DNA from: Achromobacter veterisilvae
GTDB lineage: Bacteria; Pseudomonadota; Gammaproteobacteria; Burkholderiales; Burkholderiaceae_B
DNA: 64,000 nucleotides
Assembly (NCBI RefSeq): GCF_900496975.1
Contig: NZ_UFQC01000020.1
Coordinates: 46,076 to 110,075 of the forward strand
Direction: 5' to 3'
The notes below the pieces were generated by a model. That model saw nothing but the letters and a program-made list of their open reading frames with translations. It was not told the DNA's origin and searched no databases. Shown piece by piece: positions 1 to 10,200 of the stretch. The position numbers and the translations under genes were made by a program. Numbering within the stretch: position 1 is the first letter of the stretch; each line of letters starts with the position of its first letter.

Positions 1-2
1 GC

Positions 3-107
3 TTTACGCCCGCGAGCAGCACGCCGCGCGCTTTCCAGGACATGATAGCGGCGGACATGGACCGCTACGGGGCGCTGACCGCGTCGATGGGCTTGCGCGC
101 GGACTAG
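3..107 (+). CDS. C-terminal end of a Bug/TctC-family periplasmic binding protein (partial)
   Basis: Only the last 34 codons are present and the gene runs off the left edge. The visible tail ends in a D-M-D-R-Y-G-A-L motif followed by a short basic/acidic end, which resembles the C-terminus of Bug-family (TctC) solute receptors of TTT transporters, a family greatly expanded in Bordetella and relatives. The stop codon TAG is at 105-107. Assignment rests on this short tail and on family knowledge, so it is tentative. It converges on the next gene, which ends 14 bases away on the other strand. Confidence 0.5.
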   Translation, partial: FTPASSTPRAFQDMIAADMDRYGALTASMGLRAD

Positions 108-120
108 GGCGCGCCGCGGC

Positions 121-801
121 TCAGGCCGCGGCGGCCCGGGCGTGCTGTTCCAGTTGTTCCTTCAGGCCGGGCTCCAGCTTGAGCTGCCGGGCCAGTTCGT
201 CCAGGTAGGCGCGCTCCATGTAGCTTTCCTCGTCCACGACCAGCAGGCTGGCGAGGTACATCTCGGCGGCCATTTCCGGCGTGCGGGCCGATTGCGCCAC
301 CGCGGCCGGATCCAGCGGGCGCGACAGCTCGGTTTCGAGCCAGCGGCGGTCCTGGGCGTCCGAGGACAGCTTCGCCAGTTCGGTTTCGAGCAGGGCGCGT
401 TCTTCCGGGCCGATGTGGCCGTCGGCCTTGGCCGCGCCGATCATGGCGGCCAGCACGGCGGTACTGTGTTGTTCGGCTTCCGGCGCGGGCAGGCGGTCCA
501 GCGTGCGGGGCGGTTCTGCGGGCGCGCCGGCCTGGCCGCGCTGCCAGTCGCCGTAGGCGCGATAGGCCAGGGCGCCCAGCGCCGCCATGCCGCCGTACAT
601 GGCGACCTTGCCGCCGATCTTGCGGGCCTTCTTGCTGCCCAGCAGCAGCCCGAGCGCGCCCGCGCCGAGCGCGCCGCCGCCCAGGCCGGTCAGGAAGGAA
701 GCGCCCTTGCCGCCCGCGGCGTCCTGCACGCGGTTGGTGGTGTCGGACAGCAGGCCTTGCCCGGACTGCAGCAATTGGTCGAGAAGTTGTCTGGCGCTCA
801 T
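121..801 (-). CDS. DUF533 / YebE-like inner-membrane protein with TerB-like domain
   Basis: The 226-residue protein has a Gly/Ala-rich hydrophobic segment at roughly residues 35-80 (one or two membrane spans), a Pro-rich linker, and an acidic helical C-terminal half with the A-x-A-D-G-x-I-x-P-E-E pattern of TerB-like domains. This matches the DUF533/YebE family, whose function is not established. I chose the ATG at 801 rather than the in-frame ATG at 813, because GGAGGG lies 5 bases ahead of 801 and would itself be part of the longer reading. It is transcribed toward the window edge with no partner gene. Confidence 0.75.
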   Translation of the reverse strand: MSARQLLDQLLQSGQGLLSDTTNRVQDAAGGKGASFLTGLGGGALGAGALGLLLGSKKARKIGGKVAMYGGMAALGALAYRAYGDWQRGQAGAPAEPPRTLDRLPAPEAEQHSTAVLAAMIGAAKADGHIGPEERALLETELAKLSSDAQDRRWLETELSRPLDPAAVAQSARTPEMAAEMYLASLLVVDEESYMERAYLDELARQLKLEPGLKEQLEQHARAAAA

Positions 802-985
802 GCGGCCCTCCATAGATGTGCGGTATTGCGGACAGGGGTATCCGACCGGCGCCGGGCCGGGAAGTTCAGCTTATAGTCAGTTGTCGCCGGACGCGGCTGG
901 GGATCGCCCGCCGCCAGGTGCTACAACGTGGGCTGGGGCCGCCGCCGCGGCATCCCGTCAGAGCCAATCCCAGGAGGTCCGATCC

Positions 986-1384
986 ATGAGCATCCGCGTG
1001 CGCCAGAATGCGCCCAACACCCTGCAGTTCACCGCCGTGGCCGAAGGCCATGAACTTCCGCTGGCGATGCCGCAGCCGCAGGGCGAAGGCCCCGATCCGC
1101 ATGATTACTTCGATACCGCGCTGGGCGGCTGCAAGGCGATGACCCTGATGGTCTATTCGCAGCGCAAGGGCCTGCCGCTGGAGTCGGTGGGGGTGGAGGT
1201 GGTGCGCGATGCCGGCGAAGAACGCAAGGGCGTCTACCGGCTGACGGCCAAGCTGACGCTGCACGGCGAGCTGTCCGATGCGCAGATCGACGAACTGCTG
1301 GCGGTGGCCGAGAAATGCCCGGTCCACAAGCTGATGACCGCGGTGGACGTGCAGGTGTCCACCGTGGTGGTGCGGCCGGCCTGA
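986..1384 (+). CDS. OsmC/Ohr-family protein
   Basis: The 132-residue cytoplasmic protein fits the OsmC fold: an N-terminal beta-rich part, then a helix with G-G-C-K-A-M-T (Cys near residue 50), then a second K-C-P-V-H motif near residue 110 carrying the second cysteine. In the family these two cysteines reduce organic hydroperoxides. The protein is close to the usual OsmC-like length. The start is set by AGGAGGT at 972-978, eight bases ahead of the ATG; the reading frame extends further upstream but without a ribosome site. It converges on fabI. The exact substrate cannot be told from sequence. Confidence 0.82.
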   Translation: MSIRVRQNAPNTLQFTAVAEGHELPLAMPQPQGEGPDPHDYFDTALGGCKAMTLMVYSQRKGLPLESVGVEVVRDAGEERKGVYRLTAKLTLHGELSDAQIDELLAVAEKCPVHKLMTAVDVQVSTVVVRPA

Positions 1385-1422
1385 GCGGCCGGGCGCGGCG
1401 CGGGCGCCGCCCGCGCCGTCGA

Positions 1423-2208
1423 TCAGTCTTCCATGCCCGGGACGACGGTCGAGAAACCGCCATCCACGTGGGTGATTTCGCCCGTCACGCCGGCGGCCAG
1501 GTCCGACAGCATGAAGGCGGCGACGTTGCCCACGTCTTCGATGGTGATGTTGCGGCGCAGGGGCGACTGGGCCTCCACGAACTTCAGGATGGCCGTGAAG
1601 TCCTTGATGCCGCTGGCGGCCAGCGTCTTGATGGGGCCGGCGGAAATGCCGTTGGCGCGGATGCCGCGCGGGCCGAGGGCCGCGGCCAGGTAGCGCACGC
1701 TGGCTTCCAGCGAGGCCTTGGCCAGGCCCATCGTGTTGTAGTGCGGGACCACGCGTTCGGCGCCCAGGTAGGTCAGCGTCAGCACGGAGGCGTTGCGGCC
1801 TTCCATCAGCGGCAGCGCGGCCTTGGTCAGGGCGGGAAAGCTGTAGGCCGAGATGTCGTGCGCGATGCGGAAGGCTTCGCGCGACAAGCCGTCCAGCAGG
1901 TCGCCGGCGATGGCTTCGCGCGGCGCGAACCCGATGGAATGCACCAGGCCGTCCAGGCCGTCCCAGTGCGTGCCAAGCTCGGCGAAGGTCGCTTCGATCT
2001 GGCTGTCTTCGGCCACGTCGCAGGGCAGCACGATGTTGCTGCCGAATTCGGCGGCGAATTCGGCCACGCGTTCCTTGAAGCGGTCGCCCACGTAGGTGAA
2101 CGCCAGTTCGGCGCCTTGCTGGTGACAGGCGCGCGCGATGCCGTAGGCGATGGATCGGTTGGAAAGCACCCCGGTGACCAGGATGCGCTTGCCGGCGAGA
2201 AAGCCCAT
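1423..2208 (-). CDS. fabI: Enoyl-[acyl-carrier-protein] reductase (NADH) FabI
   Basis: FabI catalyses the last, NADH-dependent reduction in each round of type II fatty acid elongation. The 261 residues match the family length. The N-terminus has the FabI cofactor signature V-T-G-V-x-S-N-R-S-I-A-x-G-I, and the catalytic residues Tyr147, Tyr157 and Lys164 sit in L-T-Y-L-G-A-E-R and Y-N-T-M-G-L-A-K. The conserved C-terminal G-E-I-x-H-V-D-G-G is present. It stands upstream of nothing on its strand except intergenic DNA, and is itself preceded by a terminator for mltD. It is the usual triclosan target in bacteria that have it. Confidence 0.97.
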   Translation of the reverse strand: MGFLAGKRILVTGVLSNRSIAYGIARACHQQGAELAFTYVGDRFKERVAEFAAEFGSNIVLPCDVAEDSQIEATFAELGTHWDGLDGLVHSIGFAPREAIAGDLLDGLSREAFRIAHDISAYSFPALTKAALPLMEGRNASVLTLTYLGAERVVPHYNTMGLAKASLEASVRYLAAALGPRGIRANGISAGPIKTLAASGIKDFTAILKFVEAQSPLRRNITIEDVGNVAAFMLSDLAAGVTGEITHVDGGFSTVVPGMED

Positions 2209-2283
2209 ATATCTATCCTTTGATTTTTTCCTTCTGGAGACCGCCTATTTTAAGGAATTTGGCGGCCCCGCGATGAAAAGTAA

Positions 2284-2313
2284 GAGGGCGCGCCCGTCGC
2301 GGGGTGCGCCCTC
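2284..2313 (-). terminator. Intrinsic terminator downstream of mltD
   Basis: On the minus strand an 8-bp stem (GAGGGCGC with GCGCCCTC) closes a GC-rich loop and is followed by TTACTTTT. It lies just past the mltD stop and before the fabI 5' end, so it ends the gloB-mltD transcript. Confidence 0.65.
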
Positions 2314-2331
2314 TTGTCGTTCCCGGCGCGA

Positions 2332-3750
2332 TCAGCCGCGCGCGTTGGTGCCCGGCACCCGCAACTGGGCGCCCACCTTCAGGGCGCTGCCCTTGATGTT
2401 GTTCAGGGCGCGCAGGGCGTCGACCGAGGTGCCGTACTGCTTGGCCAGCGAGAACAGCGTGTCGCCCTGGCGGACCTTGTGGGTGCGGACGTTCGGACGG
2501 GCGCTGGCGGCGCGGGCGGCCGGCGCCTGCGCGGCGCGGCCACGCGGCGCGGCGGCCTTGTCGCTGGCCGGCGCCGAATCCAGGGCGCCCACGGGAGGCG
2601 CCAGCGAGGCCAGTTGCACGCCGCCGGTGCCGGGTTCGCCGGGCACCAGCAGGGATTGGCCGGAGGCGGATTTCTGGCGCGAGCCGATATCGTTGATGTC
2701 TCGCAGCCGGCCTTCGGTCACGCCGAAGCGCTTGGCGATCGAGGCGTAGGATTCGCCGCGGCGCGAGTGGTAGATCTTCCAGGCGCTGAGGTCGCCCTTG
2801 TAGTTGGTCAGGTTGGCGTTGAAAATTTCGACGCGGTCGGCCGGCAGCAGCAGGGTGGGGCCGTGGTCGCCGCGGATGACGGGGCGGTTGAACGAGGGGT
2901 TCAGCGCCTTGAATTCGTCCAGCGGCATTTCGGCCAGCTTGGCGGCGATTTCCAGGTCGATGTCGCTGTTCTTCTGCACCGTCACGAAATAGGGCGTGTT
3001 GCCGACCGGGGGCAGGGCCACCGCGTAGCGCTGCGGGTCGGCGATGATGTTCTTGATGGCCTGCAGCTTGGGAACGTAGTTGCGGGTCTCGTCGGGCATG
3101 TTCAGGGACAGGTAGTCCGTGCCCTGGCCCGCCGCTTCGTTCTTGGCCATGGCGCGCTGCACCGAGCCTTCGCCCCAGTTGTAGGAAGCCAGGGCCAGAT
3201 ACCAGTCGCCCTGCATCTCGAACAGTTTTTCCAGGTAGTCCAGGGCCGCGTTGGTCGAGGCGATGGGATCGCGGCGCTCGTCGCGCCACCAGTCCTGCTT
3301 CAGGTTGAAGTGCTGGCCGGTGGCCGGCACGAACTGCCACAGGCCCGAGGCCTGCGCGCGCGACAGCGCGGTGGGGTTGTAGGCGCTTTCGACGAAGGGC
3401 AGCAGCGCCAGTTCCGTCGGCAGGCCGCGGCGGTTGATCTCGTCGACGATGAAGTACAGGTACTTGCCGGCCCGTTCCGCCATGCGCTGCACCGACTCGG
3501 GGTGGGACGCGTAATAGTCGGTCCACTGCTGCGAGAGGTCGGTGTTCAGGTTGGGGATGGCGAAACCGCGGCGGATGCGGTCCCAGGCGTCGGCGGGCGG
3601 ATTGGTGAGATCGACCGTCCTGGAGGTGTCGCGGGCGATGTAGCGCCCTTGGGAATTGGTGGTGAGGTTCTTGCTGTCGGGGGATTTGGTTCCTGCGCAA
3701 CCGGCGAGGACTGCCAGCATGAGCGGCAGAAGGAGTCGGGATAGATTCAT
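2332..3750 (-). CDS. mltD: Membrane-bound lytic murein transglycosylase D (LysM lipoprotein)
   Basis: The 472-residue protein cleaves the glycan strands of peptidoglycan, releasing 1,6-anhydro-muropeptides. A lipoprotein signal ends in L-A-G-C with lipid-bearing Cys18. An SLT domain at about residues 95-230 has the catalytic glutamate in P-F-V-E-S-A-Y-N-P and the A-S-G-L-W-Q-F motif. Two LysM repeats follow, around residue 320 and at the C-terminus (V-R-Q-G-D-T-L-F-S-L-A). The start at 3750 gives a clean signal peptide, while the upstream in-frame ATG at 3795 lies inside gloB. It begins 7 bases after the gloB stop, so the two are co-transcribed, the arrangement also seen in E. coli. Confidence 0.93.
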   Translation of the reverse strand: MNLSRLLLPLMLAVLAGCAGTKSPDSKNLTTNSQGRYIARDTSRTVDLTNPPADAWDRIRRGFAIPNLNTDLSQQWTDYYASHPESVQRMAERAGKYLYFIVDEINRRGLPTELALLPFVESAYNPTALSRAQASGLWQFVPATGQHFNLKQDWWRDERRDPIASTNAALDYLEKLFEMQGDWYLALASYNWGEGSVQRAMAKNEAAGQGTDYLSLNMPDETRNYVPKLQAIKNIIADPQRYAVALPPVGNTPYFVTVQKNSDIDLEIAAKLAEMPLDEFKALNPSFNRPVIRGDHGPTLLLPADRVEIFNANLTNYKGDLSAWKIYHSRRGESYASIAKRFGVTEGRLRDINDIGSRQKSASGQSLLVPGEPGTGGVQLASLAPPVGALDSAPASDKAAAPRGRAAQAPAARAASARPNVRTHKVRQGDTLFSLAKQYGTSVDALRALNNIKGSALKVGAQLRVPGTNARG

Positions 3751-3757
3751 CGGGCTG

Positions 3758-4579
3758 TCACTTGAATTCGTTCTTCCATTCACGAAGGGAGGCAAAGACC
3801 TCTACCGGCGTAGCGTGGCTGTGGCCGGCCCGGCGTTCTGCCGCGCGGACGACCTCGATTTGCTGCGTGCGCAAAAACGGATTGGTCGCGCGTTCCTGAC
3901 CGATGGTCGATGGAAGCGTGGGAAGACCTTCTGCTCGTAATTGCCGGGCCCGCTGATGCCATTGCTGCAGGTTGCGGTTGGCCGGTTCGACTGCCGACGC
4001 CCAGCGCAAGTTCGCTAGAGTGTACTCGTGTGCGCAAAAAACCTGTGTATCTGGCGGTAAAACGGAAAATTTTTCTAAGGAATCATGCATTTGCGCGGGA
4101 GTTCCCTCGAAAAGCCGGCCACAGCCCCCCGCAAACAGCGTGTCGCCGCAAAACAGAACGGGTTCCAGGCCGGCCGCCCGGCCCGTGTAGGCGATGTGGC
4201 CGGCCGTGTGGCCCGGCACGTCCAGCACGCTCAGGTCCAGGTCGAGTTCCGGTATCGTCACGCGGTCGCCCTGCGCCAGCGGCACGTCGCAGCGCGGCAG
4301 GCGCTCCCGCGCCGGGCCGTATACGGTGATGCCCTCGATGCGGGACAATTCGGAAACGCCGCCGACGTGGTCGCCATGATGGTGCGTGAGTAGAATGGCG
4401 CGCAGTCTCAAGCCTTGCTGCTCGAGCAGCCGCAGCACCGGGCCGGCCTCGCCGGGATCCACCACGGCGGCCTGGCCGTCGCGGACGATCGCCCAGATGT
4501 AGTTGTCGGTGAAGGCGGGTAGCGGCAAGACCGCGGCGTTGGGCTCGCGGCCGCCTGAAGGGGCGGTCAAGGCTTGCAT
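3758..4579 (-). CDS. gloB: Hydroxyacylglutathione hydrolase (glyoxalase II)
   Basis: GloB hydrolyses S-lactoylglutathione to lactate and glutathione, the second step of methylglyoxal detoxification. The 273-residue metallo-beta-lactamase-fold protein has the dinuclear metal motif T-H-H-H-x-D-H at residues 65-71, followed by later metal ligands in D-V-P-G-H-T-A-G-H and F-C-G-D-T-L. The C-terminal R-T-N-P-F-L-R-like glutathione-binding motif is present as A-T-N-P-F-L-R. Its ATG is only 20 bases from the divergent methyltransferase start, so the promoters must overlap coding sequence. It is followed closely by mltD. Confidence 0.95.
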   Translation of the reverse strand: MQALTAPSGGREPNAAVLPLPAFTDNYIWAIVRDGQAAVVDPGEAGPVLRLLEQQGLRLRAILLTHHHGDHVGGVSELSRIEGITVYGPARERLPRCDVPLAQGDRVTIPELDLDLSVLDVPGHTAGHIAYTGRAAGLEPVLFCGDTLFAGGCGRLFEGTPAQMHDSLEKFSVLPPDTQVFCAHEYTLANLRWASAVEPANRNLQQWHQRARQLRAEGLPTLPSTIGQERATNPFLRTQQIEVVRAAERRAGHSHATPVEVFASLREWKNEFK

Positions 4580-4599
4580 GGGATTCGAAGGAATAGAAC

Positions 4600-5379
4600 G
4601 TGGCAGAAGATACTCCGCCGATTGTAGAACTGGCCGAATGGTTCCAGACGCCGCCAGGACAATACGTCCTGGCCTGGGAGCGGGCGCAGTTCGACGCGGC
4701 TGTCGCGGACGTATTCGGATATTACGCCTGGCAGGTCGGCCTGGCCGACATGAATCTGCTGCGCGCCAACCGCATGCCGTTCAAGGGATACGTGGGCACT
4801 GAGGCTCCGTCCGCGGACGGCGCGGCCGGCTGGCAGTCCCGGGTGGTCATCGCCCAGCCCGAGGCCCTGCCGTTCGAATCCCAGAGCGTGGACCTGCTGA
4901 TCCTGCCGCACGCCTTCGAATGCACCCAGGACCCCCACAACGTGCTGCGCGAGGTCGAGCGCGTGCTGGTGCCGGAAGGGCGCGTCGTGATCTCGGGTTT
5001 CAATCCCTGGAGCATGTGGGGGGCGCGCACGCGCATGCCGGGCATGGAGCCCTGGCTGCCCCAGCCGCCCTCGTCCCAGGTGTCGCTGCCGCGCCTGAAG
5101 GACTGGTTCAAGCTGCTGTCGCTGGAGGTCGAGGAAAGCCATTTCGGCTGCTACGCGCCGGCCTGCCGCAGCGAAAAGTGGCTGCAGCGCTGGGCCTTCC
5201 TGGAATCGGCGGGCGCCCGCTGGTGGAGCGTGGGCGGCGCCGTCTATCTGGTGTCCGCCGTCAAGCGCGTGGCCGGCATGCGTATCATTGGCCCCGCCTG
5301 GAAGACCAAGCCCAAGCGCGCGCGGGCGGCATCGGTGGTGGTCAATCGCCAGGCGGACGACGGCCTCGACCGCCGCTGA
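4600..5379 (+). CDS. Class I SAM-dependent methyltransferase (YafS-like)
   Basis: The 259-residue protein has a methyltransferase type 11 core: the [19 protein letters not shown] region, then [21 protein letters not shown]. The substrate is unknown. It starts with GTG, supported by AAGGA at 4588-4592. It sits between gloB and rnhA, the same place as E. coli yafS, so it is most likely the orthologue. A 49-base gap separates it from rnhA and the two may be co-transcribed. Confidence 0.85.
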   Translation: MAEDTPPIVELAEWFQTPPGQYVLAWERAQFDAAVADVFGYYAWQVGLADMNLLRANRMPFKGYVGTEAPSADGAAGWQSRVVIAQPEALPFESQSVDLLILPHAFECTQDPHNVLREVERVLVPEGRVVISGFNPWSMWGARTRMPGMEPWLPQPPSSQVSLPRLKDWFKLLSLEVEESHFGCYAPACRSEKWLQRWAFLESAGARWWSVGGAVYLVSAVKRVAGMRIIGPAWKTKPKRARAASVVVNRQADDGLDRR

Positions 5380-5428
5380 GCGGCCGGCCGCAATGGATTC
5401 AGCACGAAAAGGACAACCAGGCAGCACC

Positions 5429-5890
5429 ATGCAGGACAGCAAAGCGAACGAGCAGAAAGTGGAAATGTGGACGGACGGCGCCTGCAAGGGCAACCCCGGC
5501 CCGGGCGGCTGGGGCGTGCTGATGCGCGCCGGCAGCCACGAGAAGACGCTGCATGGGGGCGAACTCCAGACCACCAACAACCGCATGGAACTGCTGGCGG
5601 TCATCCAGGGCCTGCGGGCGCTCAAGCGCCCGTGCGCGGTCACCATCCACACGGATTCCCAGTACGTGATGAAGGGCATGACGGAGTGGCTGGCCAACTG
5701 GAAACGGCGCGGCTGGATGACGGCGGACAAGAAACCCGTCAAGAACGCCGAACTGTGGCAGTTGCTGGACGAGCAGGTGGGCCGCCATACCGTGTCGTGG
5801 CGCTGGGTCCGCGGGCACGCCGGGGATCCCGGCAACGAACGGGCCGACCAGTTGGCGAACCTGGGCGTGGACGTGGCCCGGCGGGCCTGA
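5429..5890 (+). CDS. rnhA: Ribonuclease HI
   Basis: RNase HI degrades the RNA strand of RNA-DNA hybrids. The 153-residue protein carries all four catalytic acidic residues: Asp16 in [11 protein letters not shown], Glu54 in N-R-M-E-L, Asp76 in H-T-D-S-Q-Y-V, and Asp140 in G-N-E-R-A-D. I chose the ATG at 5429 because the family motif begins about a dozen residues later. An in-frame ATG at 5393 is possible; neither has a strong ribosome site. It is flanked by a YafS-like gene and an RND pump. Confidence 0.95.
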   Translation: MQDSKANEQKVEMWTDGACKGNPGPGGWGVLMRAGSHEKTLHGGELQTTNNRMELLAVIQGLRALKRPCAVTIHTDSQYVMKGMTEWLANWKRRGWMTADKKPVKNAELWQLLDEQVGRHTVSWRWVRGHAGDPGNERADQLANLGVDVARRA

Positions 5891-6090
5891 TCCCATCCGG
5901 GCGGCCGGCGGCGGCATTGGGATATACCCTCAAATCCGCCTTTCAGGGCAAATTTAGTTCTTTCATCCGGCTTCTGGATTGTTCCAGTATGTAAATTCGG
6001 GTGCTAAAGTGCCAACCCTCATTCCTGTTCCTGCGGGGCCGTCCGGGCGGGGTTAGTTCTGCCCGCGCCGCGATACCGCGACATTCGCGC

Positions 6091-7182
6091 ATGAAAAAAG
6101 CAGTACTGCTGGCCGCCGTAGCGGCAGGGTTGGCCGCGGGGGCCGCGCTCGGTATTTTTGTGCCGCGCTGGCTCGCGCCCGGAGCGACTCCCACCCAGGC
6201 CGCCTCCGGCGCCGCCAATTCTTCCGTGACGCCCGCCGCGCCTGTCCGGGTCGAAGTGGCCGCGGTCAAGGAAATCCCGTTCGCGCGCGGCCTGTCGGCC
6301 GTGGGCAGTCTGCGTTCCGACGAATCCGTCGTGCTGCGGCCGGAAGTCGCCGGCCGCATCCAGTCCATCGAGTTCAAGGAAGGCCAGCCGGTGAAGCGGG
6401 GCGACGTCCTGCTCCGCCTGGACGATTCCGTGCCGCGGGCCGAACTGGCCCAGGCGCGGGCCAACCTCACGCTGGCGCAGAGCCATTACCGGCGCGCCGT
6501 GGAACTGCAGGGCAAGGGCTTCGTCAGCCAGCAGGCCCGCGACGAGGCGGCCAGCACGCTGAAGGTGCAGGAGGCCGCCGTGACGCTGGCGCAGGCGCGG
6601 CTGGACAAAATGACGATCACGGCGCCGTTCGGCGGCATCGTGGGCCTGCGCAGCGTGTCCGTGGGCGACTACGTGAACCAGGGCCAGGACCTGGCTCCGC
6701 TCGAGGCGATCGATCCGCTCAAGGTGGACTTCCGCGTGCCGGAAATGTATCTGAGCAAGGTGGGGGTGGGCCAGCAACTGACCCTGCGCCTGGACGCGCT
6801 GCCGGGCCAGGAGCGGCAGGGCGTGGTGTACGCCGTCAGCCCGCTGGTCGACGCCGGCGGCCGTTCCATCCTGCTGCGCGCCACCGTCGCCAACAAGGAC
6901 GCCGTGCTGCGTCCGGGCATGTTCGCCCGGGTGCAGTTGCTGTTCAGCCAGGACAAGGCCCTGGTCGCCCCGGAAGCCGCGCTATCGCCCTCGGGAGAAA
7001 CGCAGTACGTTTACCGGGTCAAGAACGGCGTGGCCGAGCGGCGCGAGGTCACGATCGGCGAGCGCCGCGAAGGCCGCGTGGAAATCCTGACCGGCGTGGC
7101 GGCGGGCGACCACCTGGTGGTGTCCGGCCTGCAGCGCGTGACGGACGGCGCGCCCGTGACCGTGCTGGGCAACGGCGCGTGA
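6091..7182 (+). CDS. RND efflux periplasmic adaptor (membrane fusion protein)
   Basis: The 363-residue protein links an inner-membrane RND pump to an outer-membrane channel. It has an uncleaved or cleaved N-terminal hydrophobic segment (residues 3-25) with no lipobox, a barrel-sandwich domain around V-L-R-P-E-V-A-G-R-I and G-Q-P-V-K-R-G-D-V-L, an alpha-helical hairpin at about 110-175, and T-I-T-A-P-F-G-G-I-V-G, then beta-barrel and membrane-proximal domains. The ATG at 6091 gives the signal anchor directly; the frame is open further upstream without support. It is 33 bases upstream of the permease. No outer-membrane factor gene lies nearby, so the pump must borrow one. Confidence 0.9.
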   Translation: MKKAVLLAAVAAGLAAGAALGIFVPRWLAPGATPTQAASGAANSSVTPAAPVRVEVAAVKEIPFARGLSAVGSLRSDESVVLRPEVAGRIQSIEFKEGQPVKRGDVLLRLDDSVPRAELAQARANLTLAQSHYRRAVELQGKGFVSQQARDEAASTLKVQEAAVTLAQARLDKMTITAPFGGIVGLRSVSVGDYVNQGQDLAPLEAIDPLKVDFRVPEMYLSKVGVGQQLTLRLDALPGQERQGVVYAVSPLVDAGGRSILLRATVANKDAVLRPGMFARVQLLFSQDKALVAPEAALSPSGETQYVYRVKNGVAERREVTIGERREGRVEILTGVAAGDHLVVSGLQRVTDGAPVTVLGNGA

Positions 7183-7215
7183 CGCCGCCCCTTTTCCCTT
7201 TTTGGCGGTAGCGCA

Positions 7216-10200
7216 ATGCGTATCTCGGAAACCTGCATCAAGCGGCCGGTGTTTGCGTCGGTCCTGTCGCTGATCATCGTGCTGATCGGCCTGATTTCGT
7301 ATTCGCGCCTGACCGTGCGCGAATATCCGAAGATCGACGAGCCCATCGTCTCGGTGGACACCACCTACAAGGGCGCTTCGCCCGAGGTGATCGAATCCCA
7401 GGTGACCAAGCCGCTGGAGGACCAGCTCGCCGGCATCGAGGGCGTGGACGTGATGACCTCGCGCAGCCGCTCCGAACGCAGCCTGATCAACATCAAGTTC
7501 AACCTGTCCCGCGACCCCGACGCGGCCGCGGCCGAAGTCCGCGACAAGGTGTCGCGCGCCCGGCGCTTCCTGCCCGACGAGATCGACGAACCCATCATCG
7601 GCAAGGTCGAGGCGGATTCCCAGCCCATCATCTACATCGCGGTGGAGTCCGGCACGTATTCCGCCATCCAGACGTCCGACTACATCAACCGCTACATCAA
7701 GACCCGCCTGTCGGTGCTGCCCGGGGCGGCGGAAGTGCGCGTCTTCGGCGAGCGCCTGCCGTCCATGCGCATCTACGTGGACCGCGACAAGCTGGCCGCC
7801 TACGGCCTGACCGTGCAGGAGGTGGAAGCCGCGCTGCGCAGCCAGAACGTGGAGATCCCGGCCGGCCGCATCGAGTCCCGCGCGCGCGAGTTCTCGGTCG
7901 TGTCCTCGACCGACCTGCAGACGCCGGCGCAGTTCGAGGACGTGATCGTCGCCAACGTGAAGGGCTACCCGGTCCGCCTGCGCGACGTGTCCAAGGTGGA
8001 GATCGGGGCCGCCAACGACCGCGTGCTGTCGCGCTTCAACGGCAAGCCCGCGATCAACATCGGCGTGACCCGGCAATCCACCGCCAACCCGCTGGAACTG
8101 TCCAAGGCGGCGCGGGAAGAGGTGGCCCGCCTGAACGAGAACCTGCCGGCCGGCATGAAGCTGAACATCGCGTACGACTCGTCGGTGTTCATCGAGCGCT
8201 CCATCGACTCCGTGTTCCACACCATCGGCGAGGCCATCGTGCTGGTGGTGCTGGTGATCTTCTTCTTCCTGCGCAACCTGCGCGCCAGCATCATCCCCAT
8301 CGTCACCATCCCGGTATCGCTGGTGGGCGCCTGCGCGCTGATGTACCTGTTCGGATTTTCGATCAACACGCTGACCCTGCTGGCCATGGTGCTGGCCATC
8401 GGCCTGGTGGTGGACGACGCCATCGTGGTGCTGGAGAACATCTTCCGCCACATCGAGGACGGCATGCCGCGCAAGGAAGCCGCCCTGCGCGGATCCCGCG
8501 AGATCGGCTTCGCCGTGGTCGCGATGACGATGACGCTGGTCACCGTGTATGCGCCGCTGGCGTTCGCCACGGGCCGCACGGGGCGGCTGTTCATCGAATT
8601 CGCGCTGGCGCTGGCCGGCGCGGTGCTGGTGTCGGGCTTCGTGGCGCTGACGCTCACCCCCATGATGTGTTCGGTGCTGCTGCGCCACCAGAGCAGCCAC
8701 AGCCGCTGGTACAACCTGATCGAAGGCTGGCTGGACGCCATGAGCCGCGGCTACCGGCGCGTGCTGGCGGCGTCCCTGCGCCACCGCTGGCTGGTGGTGG
8801 CGATCGGCATCGCGGTCGCGGCCGCCAGCGGCGTGCTGTTCAAGGTGGTCAAGAGCGAACTGGCGCCCATCGAAGACCGCGGCGTGGTGTTCGGCATCGT
8901 CAGCTCGCCGGAAGGCGCCACGCTGAACTACACGCTCGAGAGCATGCTGGGCATCGAGAAATTCTATTCCGACATCCCCGAGGCCAGCGGCAGCCAGGTG
9001 ACGGTGGGCTTCCCCACCGTGACGGACGGCACCGCCATCCTGCGCCTGAAGCCCTGGGAAGAGCGCAGCCGCAGGCAGCAGGCCATCACGCAGCAGTTGC
9101 AGCCGCAGTTCGCCTCGCTGCCGGGCGTGCGCGCCTTCCCGACCAATCCGCCGTCGCTGGGCCAGTCGGCGCGCTCCAAGCCGGTGGAATTCATCATCAT
9201 GAGCCAGGCTTCGTACGCGGAACTGGCGCGCCTGACCGAAGTGTTCCTGACCGAGCTGCGCAAGTATCCCGGCCTGATCAACCTGGACACCGACCTGCGC
9301 CTGAACACGCCCGAACTGCGCGTGCGGGTGGACCGCGACAAGATGGCCGACGTGGGCGCCAACGTGGACACGGTGGGCCGGACGCTGGAATCCATGCTGG
9401 GCGGCCGCCAGGTCACGCGCTACAAGGACGAGGGCGAACAGTACGACGTGATCGTCCAGGTGACGCCGCGCGACCGCGCCAATCCCACCGACATCTCGGG
9501 CATCTACGTTCGGGCGCGCGACGGCAGCATGGTGCAACTGGACAACCTGCTGGGCGTGCACGAAGGCGTGTCGCCGCAGTCGCTGAACCACTTCAACCGG
9601 CTGCGCGCGGTGAAGATCGACGGCGCCGTGGCGCCGGGCTATGCGCTGGGCGAGGTCCTGACGCACATGCACCAGGTGGCGCGCGACGTGCTGCCCAACA
9701 CCATCATCACCGACCTGGACGGCCAGTCGCGCGAATTCCGCGATTCCTCCGGCAGCATCTACCTGGTCTTCGCGATGGCGCTGGCCTTCATCTACCTGGT
9801 GCTGGCGGCGCAATTCGAGAGCTGGCGCAATCCGTTCATCATCATGCTGTCGGTGCCGCTGTCCATGACCGGCGCGCTGCTGGCGCTGTGGCTGACCGGG
9901 GGCACCTTGTCCATCTACAGCCAGATCGGCCTGATCACGCTGGTCGGCCTGATCACCAAGCACGGCATCCTGATCGTCGAATTCACGAACCAGTTGCGCG
10001 ACGAGGGCAAGGAACTGTTCGAAGCCGTCACCGAGGCCAGCGTGCTGCGCCTGCGCCCCATCCTGATGACGACCGGCGCCATGGTGCTGGGCACCGTGCC
10101 CCTGGCGCTGTCCTCGGGCGCGGGGGCGGAATCGCGCCAGCAGATCGGCTGGGTTCTCGTCGGCGGGCTGATGCTGGGTACACTACTGACCTTGTTCGTC

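Noticed and set aside
5891..6090. Possible promoter and regulator site ahead of the RND operon
   Set aside because: The 200-base gap has AT-rich patches and a plausible TTGTTC, but no convincing -10 at the right spacing and no clear palindrome.
6982..9963. A 993-codon minus-strand frame opposite the RND pump genes
   Set aside because: It is rich in His, Arg, Gln and Ala, has no recognisable domain, and is explained by the high GC3 of the real genes on the other strand.
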